Below, one piece after another: positions 1 to 7,539 of a stretch of DNA of 64,000 nt. Below the pieces are notes generated by a model. It saw only the letters and a list, made by a program, of their open reading frames with translations, made no database searches and was not told the DNA's origin. This DNA comes from Planctomonas sp. JC2975 (GTDB lineage: Bacteria; Actinomycetota; Actinomycetes; Actinomycetales; Microbacteriaceae): the NCBI RefSeq assembly GCF_012985205.1, contig NZ_JABEKS010000001.1, positions 744,001 through 808,000 of the forward strand. Direction: 5' to 3'. The position numbers and the translations under genes are program-made. The number at the start of each line of letters is the position of its first letter. The first letter of the stretch is position 1.

Positions 1-502
1 AGGTCAGTGCACGCTCCACATCCGCCGAACGCAGTCGCGGCCGCCATCGGTGGAGCGCTGCTTTGAGTTGGTCCGATCCGGCCGGCGGCTCGTCGATCCT
101 CGTGCGGTGGGACTCGTCCACGATCGGATCCGGCGCGCTTGTTGCACGACCGACGCGCGCGGTTCCGTCCTGGCTCGGTGCCGATCCAGGCACGTCGGTC
201 ATCCGCTCGACGCCGGGCGAACCGACCGTCACGACCGAGCCGGCCGAGCCGCCGCGGCTTCCAGCCGGGGCGGGGCACGCGAGCCGGGAGCGGTCAGCGG
301 TGTCGAGGACGTAGGTCAGCGCATCCGCTGCGCCTAGTTCGGCGGCCAGTGTGCCCGCGATGCCGTCGCCTGGCTCCGTGATGACGGACCATGCAGCACG
401 TGCGAATCTGTCGGCTACGTCGGTGTCCTCCAGTTCCGATTCCGTGGTCACCCCGGCGACCAGACGTCGGACGTTCGCCTCGTCGAGCCCGAACAGGGTC
501 AT
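1..502 (-). CDS. dprA: DNA processing protein DprA, N-terminal part (cut by window edge)
   Basis: Reading the minus strand from an ATG at 502 gives an open frame of about 167 residues that runs off the left edge. It starts MTLFGLDEANVRRLVAG and contains ARAAWSVITEPGDGIAG near residues 28-44 and RWRPRL near residue 153, which resemble the N-terminal region of actinobacterial DprA. The Rossmann-like core that binds single-stranded DNA and loads RecA lies outside the window. The ATG overlaps the comM stop by four bases (ATGA), so the two are translationally coupled. The order yraN-comM-dprA matches M. tuberculosis Rv2898c-Rv2896c. Identification rests on this short N-terminal part plus context, so it is good but not certain. 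Confidence 0.75.
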   Translation of the reverse strand, partial: MTLFGLDEANVRRLVAGVTTESELEDTDVADRFARAAWSVITEPGDGIAGTLAAELGAADALTYVLDTADRSRLACPAPAGSRGGSAGSVVTVGSPGVERMTDVPGSAPSQDGTARVGRATSAPDPIVDESHRTRIDEPPAGSDQLKAALHRWRPRLRSADVERALT

Positions 503-2037
503 GCTCCGATTCCCTTCCTGAGGTACAGCGCCGTGCCGATGTGCTCGGCGCTGGGGTGATCCGCGCCGGCGACGTCGGCGATAGTCCATGCCAGACGGAG
601 CGACCTGTCGTATCCGCGCATGGTGAGCGCGCCGCGTTCCAGCGCCCGATCGAGGACCGCGGTCGAGCCGCGTTGAAGCATCCGCGAATGCTCGCGCAGC
701 CAGGAACCTGGCACCTCTGCGTTGGTCCGCCACGGGGTCTCCGACAGCCGCGCAGCTGCCGCCGCTCTGGCAGCCGTCACACGAGCGCGAACGGTCGCGG
801 TCGTCGCGCCCTTGGCCGTTCCCGCGAGCTTGAGCTGCGCCGCGGTGATGCGCCGCACGCTGAGGCGGATGTCCACCCGGTCGAGGAGCGGACCAGAGAT
901 CTTGGCCATATAGCGCCTGCGCGTCGAAGGCGCACACGTGCATTCGGCATCGGCGGCACCGTATTGACCGCACGGGCAGGGGTTCGCGGCCAGGACGAGC
1001 TGGAAACGACCGGGGAAGGTGGCAACGGCGTTCGCGCGGTGTATGCGGATCCGCCCGGACTCGAGAGGTTGGCGCAGTACGTCGAGCACGGAACTCGGGA
1101 ACTCCGGTGCCTCGTCGAGGAACAGGACGCCATGGGCTGCGCGCACTGCGGCTCCGGGACGGATCTGCGCGCTGCCTCCGCCGACGATCGCAGCGGCGGT
1201 GGCCGTGTGATGGGGAGCCTCGAAAGGCGGCCGAGTCACGAGAGCGGAGACCGGATCGCCGGCCAAGGATCGGATGGACGTCGCCTCGAGGGATGCTTCG
1301 ACGGGAAGATCCGGCAGAAGTCCGGGGAGTCGTTCGGCGAGCATCGTCTTGCCGGCCCCGGGCGGCCCGAGGAGGAACAGGTGATGACCGCCCGCCGCAG
1401 CGATCGTGAGTGCCTCGATCGCTTCTTCGTTGCCCACGATGTCTGCCAGATCCAGCGAGGACGAGTCATCGTCGTCGGCCGCCGTCGCCGACACCTCCCA
1501 GGGTTCGACGGGCACGGGGTCGAGGTCCGAGCCGTGCGCGATCGCCGCTTCCCGCAGAGACGACACGGCCAGCACCTCGATGTCGGGCACGAGACGCGCC
1601 TCAGACTCGTTCGCCGCCGGCACCATCACGCGTCGCATCCCCGCCCGCGCGGCGCCGATCACGGCCGGCAGGACACCCGGCGTGGGTCGGAGCCTGCCGT
1701 CGAGCCCGAGCTCTCCGAGGTGCACCGTTCCGCCGACGGAATCCGCGGGGACGTCGCCCGCTGCTGCGAGTGCCGCCATGGCGATACCCAAGTCGAATCC
1801 GCCGCCGTGCTTCGGCAACGCCGCAGGCGACAGGCTCACGGTGAGCTTGCGGGACGTGATGGGTAGTCCGGAGTTCGCCGCCGCCGCTCTAACCCGATGG
1901 CGGGCCTCGCCGAGCGCGGCGTCCGGAAGTCCGATCACCCAGAAGCCGGGAAGACCGGGCGAGATGTCGGCCTCGATGTCCACGACATGCGGCGTGATGC
2001 CGACCAGTGCGATGCCGCGCGTGCGAGCGATGGCCAT
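499..2037 (-). CDS. comM: YifB/ComM family Mg-chelatase-like AAA+ ATPase
   Basis: The 512-residue protein begins MAIARTRGIALVGITPHVVD and has the family layout: an N-terminal Lon-protease-like fold (ChlI), an AAA+ core with Walker A GPPGAGKTMLAERLPG, Walker B GVLFLDEAPEF, and a C-terminal Mg_chelatase_C region. CPCGQYG and CTCAPSTRRRY hold the usual cysteine pairs. In other bacteria ComM is a hexameric helicase that extends heteroduplex during natural transformation; in actinobacteria its role is little studied. The ATG at 2037 overlaps the yraN stop by one base (TGATG). A longer in-frame extension upstream exists but is antisense-like, basic and lies inside yraN, so it was not used. Confidence 0.93.
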   Translation of the reverse strand: MAIARTRGIALVGITPHVVDIEADISPGLPGFWVIGLPDAALGEARHRVRAAAANSGLPITSRKLTVSLSPAALPKHGGGFDLGIAMAALAAAGDVPADSVGGTVHLGELGLDGRLRPTPGVLPAVIGAARAGMRRVMVPAANESEARLVPDIEVLAVSSLREAAIAHGSDLDPVPVEPWEVSATAADDDDSSSLDLADIVGNEEAIEALTIAAAGGHHLFLLGPPGAGKTMLAERLPGLLPDLPVEASLEATSIRSLAGDPVSALVTRPPFEAPHHTATAAAIVGGGSAQIRPGAAVRAAHGVLFLDEAPEFPSSVLDVLRQPLESGRIRIHRANAVATFPGRFQLVLAANPCPCGQYGAADAECTCAPSTRRRYMAKISGPLLDRVDIRLSVRRITAAQLKLAGTAKGATTATVRARVTAARAAAAARLSETPWRTNAEVPGSWLREHSRMLQRGSTAVLDRALERGALTMRGYDRSLRLAWTIADVAGADHPSAEHIGTALYLRKGIGA

Positions 2038-2402
2038 CAGCACACACCGACCAGATGCTCGATGAGCACCTGGGAGTCGGCGAGTCCCGGCGGAGCCAGC
2101 ACGGCGACGGCGTCGATCCGAAGGCTGTCGGCCGCGCGTCCGGTTTCGTCGCACCACTGCGCGGCGAGGCGTCGCAATCGCGCGGCCTTGACGGGTGTGA
2201 TCGCGTCGAACGGATGCCCGAACAGTGTCGACGATCGCGTCTTGACCTCGACGACCGCTACGGCTCCAGCCCGCTCGGCGACGATGTCGATCTCGCCCTG
2301 CGTGCAACGCCAGTTCCTCGCAAGGATCCGGTACCCCTGCTGCCTCAGATAACGGGCCGCGAGATCCTCGCCGCGCCGTCCCAGCTCATCCTTCTTCGCC
2401 AT
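2037..2402 (-). CDS. yraN: YraN/UPF0102 family putative endonuclease-like protein
   Basis: This is a 121-residue protein of the usual family length. It carries the restriction-endonuclease-like signature: GEIDIV around residues 36-41 and VEVKTR around 51-56, i.e. a PD-(D/E)xK fold with Asp39, Glu52 and Lys54 as likely metal or catalytic residues. Its biochemical role is unresolved; it is almost always found beside comM and dprA, as here. The ATG at 2402 has a strong Shine-Dalgarno (GGGGGAGG) eight or so bases upstream, so this is probably the first gene of a yraN-comM-dprA unit. The 165 bases separating it from the DUF2469 gene hold no recognisable gene. Confidence 0.9.
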   Translation of the reverse strand: MAKKDELGRRGEDLAARYLRQQGYRILARNWRCTQGEIDIVAERAGAVAVVEVKTRSSTLFGHPFDAITPVKAARLRRLAAQWCDETGRAADSLRIDAVAVLAPPGLADSQVLIEHLVGVC

Positions 2403-2567
2403 CGCTGCCTCCCCCGCCAGAGTGGCGCAGGGCGAAAAGGCGGATGACGCGGATGTGCCCTCTGCGAGACATCCCGCCAGAAGGGCAGGTTGTGGAGGAC
2501 TAGTACGCGGCGGTCACGGACGAAGGTCGACCTCCGGACGGCCGATGCGTCGCGGACGGCTGCGCCG

Positions 2568-2891
2568 TCACTCGTCGAGCGCGAGCTCCTTCGGGAGCTC
2601 GAACTCCTTGCTGGAGAGCTCCTCGATGTTGACGTCCTTGAACGTCAACACTCGTACCGACTTGACGAAGCGGTCGGCACGGTAGACGTCCCACACCCAG
2701 ACATCGTGCATGGTGATCTCGAAGTAGAAGTCGTTCGCGGTGTCCCGCCGCACGAACTCGACCTCGTTCGCCAGGTAGAACCGGCGCTCCGTCTCGATCA
2801 CGTACTTGAACTGCGAGACGATGTCGCGGTATTCGCGGTACAGGGCCAGCTCGACCTCGCGGTCGTAGTCGTCGAATTCGTCCTCGTCCAT
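2568..2891 (-). CDS. DUF2469 family protein
   Basis: The 107-residue acidic protein starts MDEDEFDDYDREVELALYRE and contains YDREVELALYREYRDIV and DFYFEITMHDVWVWD, both highly conserved in the actinobacterial DUF2469 family (M. tuberculosis Rv2901c). No catalytic motif, signal peptide or membrane segment is visible, and the function of the family is unknown. It lies five bases after rnhB and on the same strand, as in other actinobacteria. A TAGACT hexamer nine bases before the ATG could be an internal promoter with a very short leader, but co-transcription with rnhB is just as likely. Confidence 0.9.
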   Translation of the reverse strand: MDEDEFDDYDREVELALYREYRDIVSQFKYVIETERRFYLANEVEFVRRDTANDFYFEITMHDVWVWDVYRADRFVKSVRVLTFKDVNIEELSSKEFELPKELALDE

Positions 2892-2896
2892 TTGCG

Positions 2897-3748
2897 TCAG
2901 AGTCTACGCTGTGGCGCCGCGGCGTCAGGCCGCGCGCTCGGGGCCGAGCCATGGATGGCGCCAGCAGGCTCGCCCGATTCGAACTCGACGGTCTCGGCAT
3001 CCGATGGGCCCATCTCGAGCACGTCGAAGGCCAGTTGCACCGACGTGCGCTCGGGCTTCAACCAGGTGCGGCGGTGCAACTCGTTCGGTCCCAACTGTCG
3101 GATCGCCTCGAAGTGCGCCTCGCTCGAATACCCCTTGTTGCTGGCCCAGGAGTAGCCGGGATGAACGGAATCCTGCTCGATCATGATCGCGTCCCTGTGC
3201 ACCTTCGCGATGACGGATGCCGCCGCAACAGACGCGCAGGACTGGTCGGCCTTGATGCGCGACACGACAGGTACCTGCATCGGGAGGGCCCTGGAGAGGT
3301 AGTCGTAGTTGCCGTCCAGGATGATCGTGCTCGCCGTCAGCGCGGCTCCCGCCTCCTGCAACGCGGCGAAGGCTCGGGCACCGGCCATGCCGAGGCACGC
3401 CATGATCCCGTACGCGTCGATCTCCTCTGCTGAGGCGAGTCCGACGGCGTGGTGCCGAACCCACTTCATGCAGAGCGGGGCCAGCTCCTCGCGCTTCGGC
3501 TCGAGGAGCAGCTTCGAGTCGCGCAGGCCCTTCGGCCAGCGCCCCACCTGGGCGTCGACGACCACCATTCCCACCGCGACTGGCCCGGCGAGGGCGCCGC
3601 GGCCGACTTCGTCGCATCCGATGACGCTCATGCTGCCAGCCGAGTAGAGCTCGGCCTCGAAGCGGTAGTTGGGCACGACCGGACGCTTGCGCTTCGCCTG
3701 CTTCGTGCCTGCGGCGTTCGGGGTTCTGGTCGTCGTGCTGGCTGCCAC
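2897..3748 (-). CDS. rnhB: Ribonuclease HII
   Basis: The 283-residue enzyme cleaves the RNA strand of RNA-DNA hybrids, including single ribonucleotides in DNA. The signature IGCDEVGRGALAGPVAVG (about residues 43-60) gives the metal-binding Asp46-Glu47, and IKADQSCASVAAASVIAKV supplies a further catalytic Asp. A basic, low-complexity N-terminal stretch of about 25 residues (KQAKRKRP) precedes the catalytic domain, and the C-terminus ends in a proline/alanine-rich tail of about 40 residues. The start is a GTG at 3748, ten bases after lepB. The context lepB-rnhB-DUF2469 is the normal actinobacterial order. Confidence 0.96.
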   Translation of the reverse strand: MAASTTTRTPNAAGTKQAKRKRPVVPNYRFEAELYSAGSMSVIGCDEVGRGALAGPVAVGMVVVDAQVGRWPKGLRDSKLLLEPKREELAPLCMKWVRHHAVGLASAEEIDAYGIMACLGMAGARAFAALQEAGAALTASTIILDGNYDYLSRALPMQVPVVSRIKADQSCASVAAASVIAKVHRDAIMIEQDSVHPGYSWASNKGYSSEAHFEAIRQLGPNELHRRTWLKPERTSVQLAFDVLEMGPSDAETVEFESGEPAGAIHGSAPSARPDAAAPQRRL

Positions 3749-3758
3749 GTCTTCGACG

Positions 3759-4496
3759 TTACTGCTTGTCGTCCTCGGCGCCGCGGAACACGTCGGGATA
3801 GTTCGAGAGCCAGGTCCAGTGGCTGATCGGCCAGCTGATCAGGATGGCGCGCCCCACGACATCCTTCTCCGGCACGAAGCCCTTGCCAGGCAGATTCTGG
3901 TTGCGGGAGGAGTCCTGGGAATCCCAGCGGTTGTCCCCCATGACCCACAGCTCGCCCTTGGGCACTGTCACATCGAAGTGGACGGATGCTGCATCGGTCT
4001 CGCCCGCCGCGAGCTTCACATACGGCTCGTCGAGCGGCGATCCGTTCACGCTCATCTGCCCGAGCGCATTGCAGCACGTGACCTTGTCACCCGGAAGGCC
4101 GATGACCCGCTTCACGAGGTGATCGTCGCTGTCCGGCGCCGCCAGTCCCACCAGCGAGAGGACCCACTCGATCGGATTGGTCGTCGACTTCTCGGTCGAT
4201 GGCGGCAGCCATCCACCCGGGTCGGTGAAGACGACGACGTCACCGTGCTGGATGGGCATCAGGTTCGGCTCCAGCTCGTTCACCATGATCAGATCGTTGA
4301 TCTGCAGGGTGTTCTCCATCGACCCCGACGGAATGTAGAACGACCGGACGATGAACGTCTTGATCAGGAACGAGACGAGGATGGCGACCAGCAGGATGAT
4401 CACCAGGTCGCGCACGAAGAGCTTCACGCTGCGCTGACGCGACTGCTTCGCCGAAGTCGCGTGCCCTGACCCTGTCGGCAGAAAGTCGTCTGTCAT
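3759..4496 (-). CDS. lepB: Type I signal peptidase
   Basis: This 245-residue membrane protease removes signal peptides from secreted proteins. A cytoplasmic N-terminus is followed by one membrane anchor (about residues 27-50, rich in L, V, I). The catalytic serine lies in YIPSGSMENTL (Ser59) and the general-base lysine in LVKRVIGLPGDKV (Lys129); the GDNRWDSQDSS box near the C-terminus is the conserved family region. Only one transmembrane segment is evident, as in Gram-positive enzymes with an N-terminal anchor. The ATG at 4496 is preceded by GGGACAG. It follows rplS after a strong hairpin, so it may be partly uncoupled from it. Confidence 0.96.
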   Translation of the reverse strand: MTDDFLPTGSGHATSAKQSRQRSVKLFVRDLVIILLVAILVSFLIKTFIVRSFYIPSGSMENTLQINDLIMVNELEPNLMPIQHGDVVVFTDPGGWLPPSTEKSTTNPIEWVLSLVGLAAPDSDDHLVKRVIGLPGDKVTCCNALGQMSVNGSPLDEPYVKLAAGETDAASVHFDVTVPKGELWVMGDNRWDSQDSSRNQNLPGKGFVPEKDVVGRAILISWPISHWTWLSNYPDVFRGAEDDKQ

Positions 4497-4578
4497 CTGT
4501 CCCTGAGATCCCGCCGTTCGGTGGCCGCCCGTGCGGCGCCGAGGAGTTGCACCTGGCCGGCCGAACCCCGTTAAGCGG

Positions 4579-4616
4579 CCGAGCTCCCGACCCAGGATAA
4601 GGGATCGGGAGCTCGG
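4579..4616 (-). terminator. Perfect 12-bp hairpin between rplS and lepB
   Basis: CCGAGCTCCCGA (4579-4590) and its exact complement TCGGGAGCTCGG (4605-4616) flank a 14-base loop. It lies 34 bases downstream of the rplS stop and about 80 bases before the lepB start. There is no U-tract after it on the minus strand, which is common for actinobacterial hairpin terminators. It could end rplS transcripts fully or partly, or act as a 3' stabilising structure. Confidence 0.6.
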
Positions 4617-4649
4617 AACCGGCTGCGAACCGCAGCCACGAAATAGGGT

Positions 4650-4997
4650 CTACGCGTCGCGCTTTTCCTTGATCTTCGCCTTCTTGCCGCGCAGCTGGCG
4701 GAGGTAGTACAGCTTCGCGCGACGAACGTCACCACGGGTCACGACCTCGATGTGGTCGATGACCGGCGAGTGCACGGGGAACGTGCGCTCGACGCCGACC
4801 TGGAAGCTCACCTTGCGGACGGTGAACGTCTCGCGAACGCTCTCGCCGCTGCGGGCGATGACGACGCCCTGGAAGACCTGGATGCGGGACCGGTTGCCTT
4901 CGGTGATGTTGACGTGCACCTTGACGGTGTCGCCCGGGCGGAACTCCGGGATGTCGGACCGCAGCGAAGCGGCGTCGACGGCATCGAGGATGTGCAT
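4650..4997 (-). CDS. rplS: 50S ribosomal protein L19
   Basis: The 115-residue protein has the L19 signature throughout, for example [30 protein letters not shown] and [19 protein letters not shown]19 sits at the 30S-50S interface. The ATG at 4997 begins [15 protein letters not shown]; a longer open frame upstream is not conserved and was excluded. A purine-rich GAGAGCG lies about ten bases upstream. It is separated from trmD by a small membrane protein gene and has its own probable promoter (5146-5174), so it need not depend on trmD transcription. Confidence 0.97.
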   Translation of the reverse strand: MHILDAVDAASLRSDIPEFRPGDTVKVHVNITEGNRSRIQVFQGVVIARSGESVRETFTVRKVSFQVGVERTFPVHSPVIDHIEVVTRGDVRRAKLYYLRQLRGKKAKIKEKRDA

Positions 4998-5145
4998 GAT
5001 AATTCGCTCTCTGCGCCCGCCACCGGTCGAGCACGGATCAAGTGGATGAAGTATGGGTGTGCGTGCCGCTCGCATCCGTCACGATCGGACGGAATGCAGT
5101 GCGTGACTCCCCGGAGGCAGAGCACGTGCCGCGGCACAGCTTTCT

Positions 5146-5174
5146 ATTCTGCCATGAACGCGGTGGGGGTCCAA
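5146..5174 (-). promoter_or_regulatory. Probable rplS promoter with ~140-nt leader
   Basis: On the minus strand TTGGAC (5169-5174) and CAGAAT (5146-5151) are separated by exactly 17 bases, close to the sigma-70-type consensus. The predicted start near 5139 leaves a leader of about 140 bases before the rplS ATG. The leader contains the self-complementary GTGCCGCGGCAC (5126-5137). Whether the leader binds L19 or anything else cannot be told from sequence. Confidence 0.5.
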
Positions 5175-5233
5175 ACCGGCTGAGTCCGGGCACGACGCAT
5201 TCAGCATCCGTTCATCGGGTATCGAAGACGCGA

Positions 5234-5707
5234 TCAGTGACCGGTCTCATGCACGATGATGACGCCCAGGTCTTCGGGCGGAGGCCTACGGCTCTGGGGC
5301 GTTCCGTATCCGCTCGATGCCTGCGCCATGGCGCCCGACACTCGTTCGCGCCACTCGCGCATCAGCTGCCAGACCGTGAGCCAGAACGTCGCCAGCCCGA
5401 GCACGACGGCCGCGATGCCGAAGACGACACCCGTTGCACCGAAGAAGCCGAGGCCGATGACGGCGAGATGGAAAGCGGCGGTGGCCACGACATCCCACCA
5501 ACCGACGGCGCCGGTGGAGCGGACCGCCGGGCGCAGCCGGGTCAACCCGGCCAGCGTCGCCAGGAAGAGGAAGAGCACGCCTGCGCCGAGGAAGAGCAGG
5601 AAGAATCCACCGGGACCTCCGAAGACCCCGAATCCCACCATCAGCCAGAGCGGCAGCACGGGCACGGCGATGAGCTGCCACCTCAGAAGAGCTCTGCGCG
5701 CGATCAT
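5234..5707 (-). CDS. Small integral membrane protein of unknown function
   Basis: I do not recognise this 157-residue protein. It has four hydrophobic segments, roughly residues 10-30 (LIAVPVLPLWLMVGFGVF), 33-53 (GFFLLFLGAGVLFLFLATL), 68-88 and 90-115, then a hydrophilic C-terminal tail of about 45 residues with RRPPPEDL and ending in IIVHETGH. The HETGH resembles a zinc-protease HExxH only superficially, because it is at the extreme C-terminus with no following glutamate. It lies between trmD and rplS on the same strand, 67 bases after trmD, so it is probably co-transcribed with trmD. Confidence 0.75.
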   Translation of the reverse strand: MIARRALLRWQLIAVPVLPLWLMVGFGVFGGPGGFFLLFLGAGVLFLFLATLAGLTRLRPAVRSTGAVGWWDVVATAAFHLAVIGLGFFGATGVVFGIAAVVLGLATFWLTVWQLMREWRERVSGAMAQASSGYGTPQSRRPPPEDLGVIIVHETGH

Positions 5708-5774
5708 GCTGTCAGGTTAGGTGCGCCTTCGTGCGGATGGGCTGGGAAACCGTACGAGTTCGCCTACGGCGTGA

Positions 5775-6464
5775 TCAGTCCTCGTCGAGCAGATCAGGGC
5801 GCACTCGCCGGGTGCGCTCCAGCTGCTGTTCGCGCCGCCAGCGTGCGATCTCACCGTGGTTGCCGCTGAGCAGGACCGGTGGAACGTCGAGGCCGCGCCA
5901 GACCGGAGGCTTCGTGTACGACGGATACTCGAGCAGCCCGTCCTCGTGCGACTCCTCCACCAGGCTCTGCGGATTGCCGACGACCCCGGGGATGAGCCGG
6001 GCGATGGCCTCCACCATCGCGATCACGGCGACCTCTCCCCCGTTGAGCACGTAGTCGCCGAGGCTGACCAGCTTGACCCTGGCGCGGGACCACGTGTGCT
6101 CGAACACCCGCTGATCGATGCCTTCGTAGCGTCCGCAGCCGAACACGAGGTGGCGTTCCTCGGACAAGTGGCGCGCCATGCGCTGAGTGAACACCTCGCC
6201 GGCGGGCGACGGGAAGATCACGACGGGGTCGTCGGCGGCATCGAGAGCGGCATCCAGCGCCTCTCCCCACGGTTCGGGCCTCATGACCATGCCGGCCCCG
6301 CCGCCGTACGGCGTGTCGTCGACCGTGCGGTGCCTGTCGTGCGTGAAGTCGCGCAGGTCACGCACGGTCAGGTCGATGATCCCGTTCTGCCTTGCCTTGC
6401 CGAGCAGCGAGACGTCGAGGGCATCGAAGATCGCGGGGAAGATCGTCACGATGTCGATGCGCAC
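5775..6464 (-). CDS. trmD: tRNA (guanine-37-N1)-methyltransferase
   Basis: TrmD is a SPOUT-class knotted methyltransferase that methylates G37 next to the anticodon and prevents +1 frameshifting. The 229-residue sequence has [14 protein letters not shown] (about 48-61), [13 protein letters not shown], the knot region [17 protein letters not shown], and the C-terminal [16 protein letters not shown]. The start is a GTG at 6464 with no Shine-Dalgarno but a TAAACT hexamer seven bases upstream, so the mRNA is probably leaderless. In most bacteria trmD directly follows rimM; here rimM lies 17 kb away on the same strand. Confidence 0.97.
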   Translation of the reverse strand: MRIDIVTIFPAIFDALDVSLLGKARQNGIIDLTVRDLRDFTHDRHRTVDDTPYGGGAGMVMRPEPWGEALDAALDAADDPVVIFPSPAGEVFTQRMARHLSEERHLVFGCGRYEGIDQRVFEHTWSRARVKLVSLGDYVLNGGEVAVIAMVEAIARLIPGVVGNPQSLVEESHEDGLLEYPSYTKPPVWRGLDVPPVLLSGNHGEIARWRREQQLERTRRVRPDLLDED

Positions 6465-6471
6465 ATCGACG

Positions 6472-6477
6472 AGTTTA
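6472..6477 (-). promoter_or_regulatory. TAAACT -10 box placing a leaderless start at trmD
   Basis: TAAACT sits seven bases before the trmD GTG on the minus strand. With the usual 6-8 base distance from -10 box to transcription start, the mRNA would begin at or next to the GTG. No convincing -35 hexamer is seen. An independent promoter here fits the separation of trmD from the rpsP-rimM genes. Confidence 0.5.
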
Positions 6478-6530
6478 GGCAGCCGGCGATCGCAGGCAGT
6501 CGCAACGCCCGTCAGCGCGGGGCATCCCGG

Positions 6531-7298
6531 TCAGCGCAGTGTCATGCCGCCCGCGGCATCCCGGTACCGGCGCACCACGAGTTCGACCAGCGGAGCCGGT
6601 GGTGTCACGCCAGGCACGAGGAGCGTGCGAGCGACCACATCGCCGCCGGATGCTGCGGCGAGATCGGCGAACATCCCCGGCGCGAGCAGATACGGTCCGA
6701 CGAGCAGACGGGAGGAGGGATGCAGTCGACGCATCGTCTCCACCGCCGACGACAAGTGCGGTACTGCTGCCGTGAGGAATCCCGCTGTCACCTGGCGCTC
6801 CAACACGGATGCCAGGCGACGGCCCGTGTCGAGCACGTCGCGAACCGCACGGTGATCGCTCGATCCGGCCGCCGCGAGCACGACGACGTCGTCGTCGCGC
6901 AGCCCCGCCTGACGCAGCCGCATCGCCAGAAGGTCCATCACTGCGTCGTCGGGTACGAGGAGCTCCGAGACGCGCACCGAGCGTCCGGTGCTGGCGGCTA
7001 GTGCGTGTGCGAGTTCCGAGTGCACGCGGTATCCGGTGGAAAGGAGGAGTGGGACCACGACGGCCGAGCGATCCGGCCGCAGGCTGTTCAGAGCCTCGGA
7101 CAGATCGGGCTGTTGGACGTCCACGAAAGCTGCAACGGCATCCACCCCGCCAAGGCGCGTCTCGACAGCGGCCTTCAGCTCGCCGACGGCGCGGCGTCCA
7201 TCTGCATCGTTGCCGGAATGGGCCACGAGCACGAGGGCGGGCTGCAGGCTCGACGGCGCTGCTGAGGCGTCGCCCGGGCTGTCGGTCGTCAACGTCAC
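6531..7298 (-). CDS. cbiX: CbiX/SirB-type sirohydrochlorin chelatase
   Basis: The 255-residue protein resembles two-domain CbiX chelatases, which insert Fe2+ (for siroheme) or Co2+ into sirohydrochlorin. The N-terminal half has LVLVAHSGNDADGRRAV with the metal-binding His27, followed by VVVPLLLSTGYRVHSEL; the C-terminal half has RLLVGPYLLAPGMFADL. Since the neighbouring nitrite reductase needs siroheme, iron is the likely metal. The start is a GTG at 7298 with GGGGGAG immediately upstream. Larger in-frame extensions run through the 7477-7524 repeat and into the acyl-CoA dehydrogenase and are not supported. Confidence 0.85.
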   Translation of the reverse strand: MTLTTDSPGDASAAPSSLQPALVLVAHSGNDADGRRAVGELKAAVETRLGGVDAVAAFVDVQQPDLSEALNSLRPDRSAVVVPLLLSTGYRVHSELAHALAASTGRSVRVSELLVPDDAVMDLLAMRLRQAGLRDDDVVVLAAAGSSDHRAVRDVLDTGRRLASVLERQVTAGFLTAAVPHLSSAVETMRRLHPSSRLLVGPYLLAPGMFADLAAASGGDVVARTLLVPGVTPPAPLVELVVRRYRDAAGGMTLR

Positions 7299-7476
7299 TC
7301 GACTCCCCCGGCGACATCCTCGGCCGCGATGAGCCCTCTCCGTGCCACGAACGTCATCCGCCAGCCCCTCTCCGTGCTCACACGGTAGGCAGCGCGTATT
7401 TCGGCGTGCGGCCGAGGGTGTTTCGCGCGCGTGAACACGGCCGCACGCCGTTGACAGTGCCGTGTGGTGCACGGCG

Positions 7477-7524
7477 CGGGCAGTGCGCTGTGGCGTGATG
7501 CGGGCAGTGCGCTGTGGCGTGATG
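7477..7524. repeat. Perfect 24-bp tandem duplication
   Basis: The 24-base unit at 7477-7500 (starting CGGGCAGTGCGCTGTGG) is followed directly by an identical copy at 7501-7524. A diverged partial copy (CAGTGCCGTGTGGTGC) lies just upstream at about 7455-7470. It sits in the 241-base gap between the acyl-CoA dehydrogenase stop and the cbiX start. Unit length is close to that of the larger 9301-9555 array, but the sequences differ. Confidence 0.9.
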
Positions 7525-7539
7525 CGGCCGTCTGCATCC

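Noticed and set aside
5234-5260. HETGH at the end of the small membrane protein as a zinc-protease motif
   Set aside because: It is the last five residues, with no downstream glutamate or helix, and the protein is otherwise four membrane segments.
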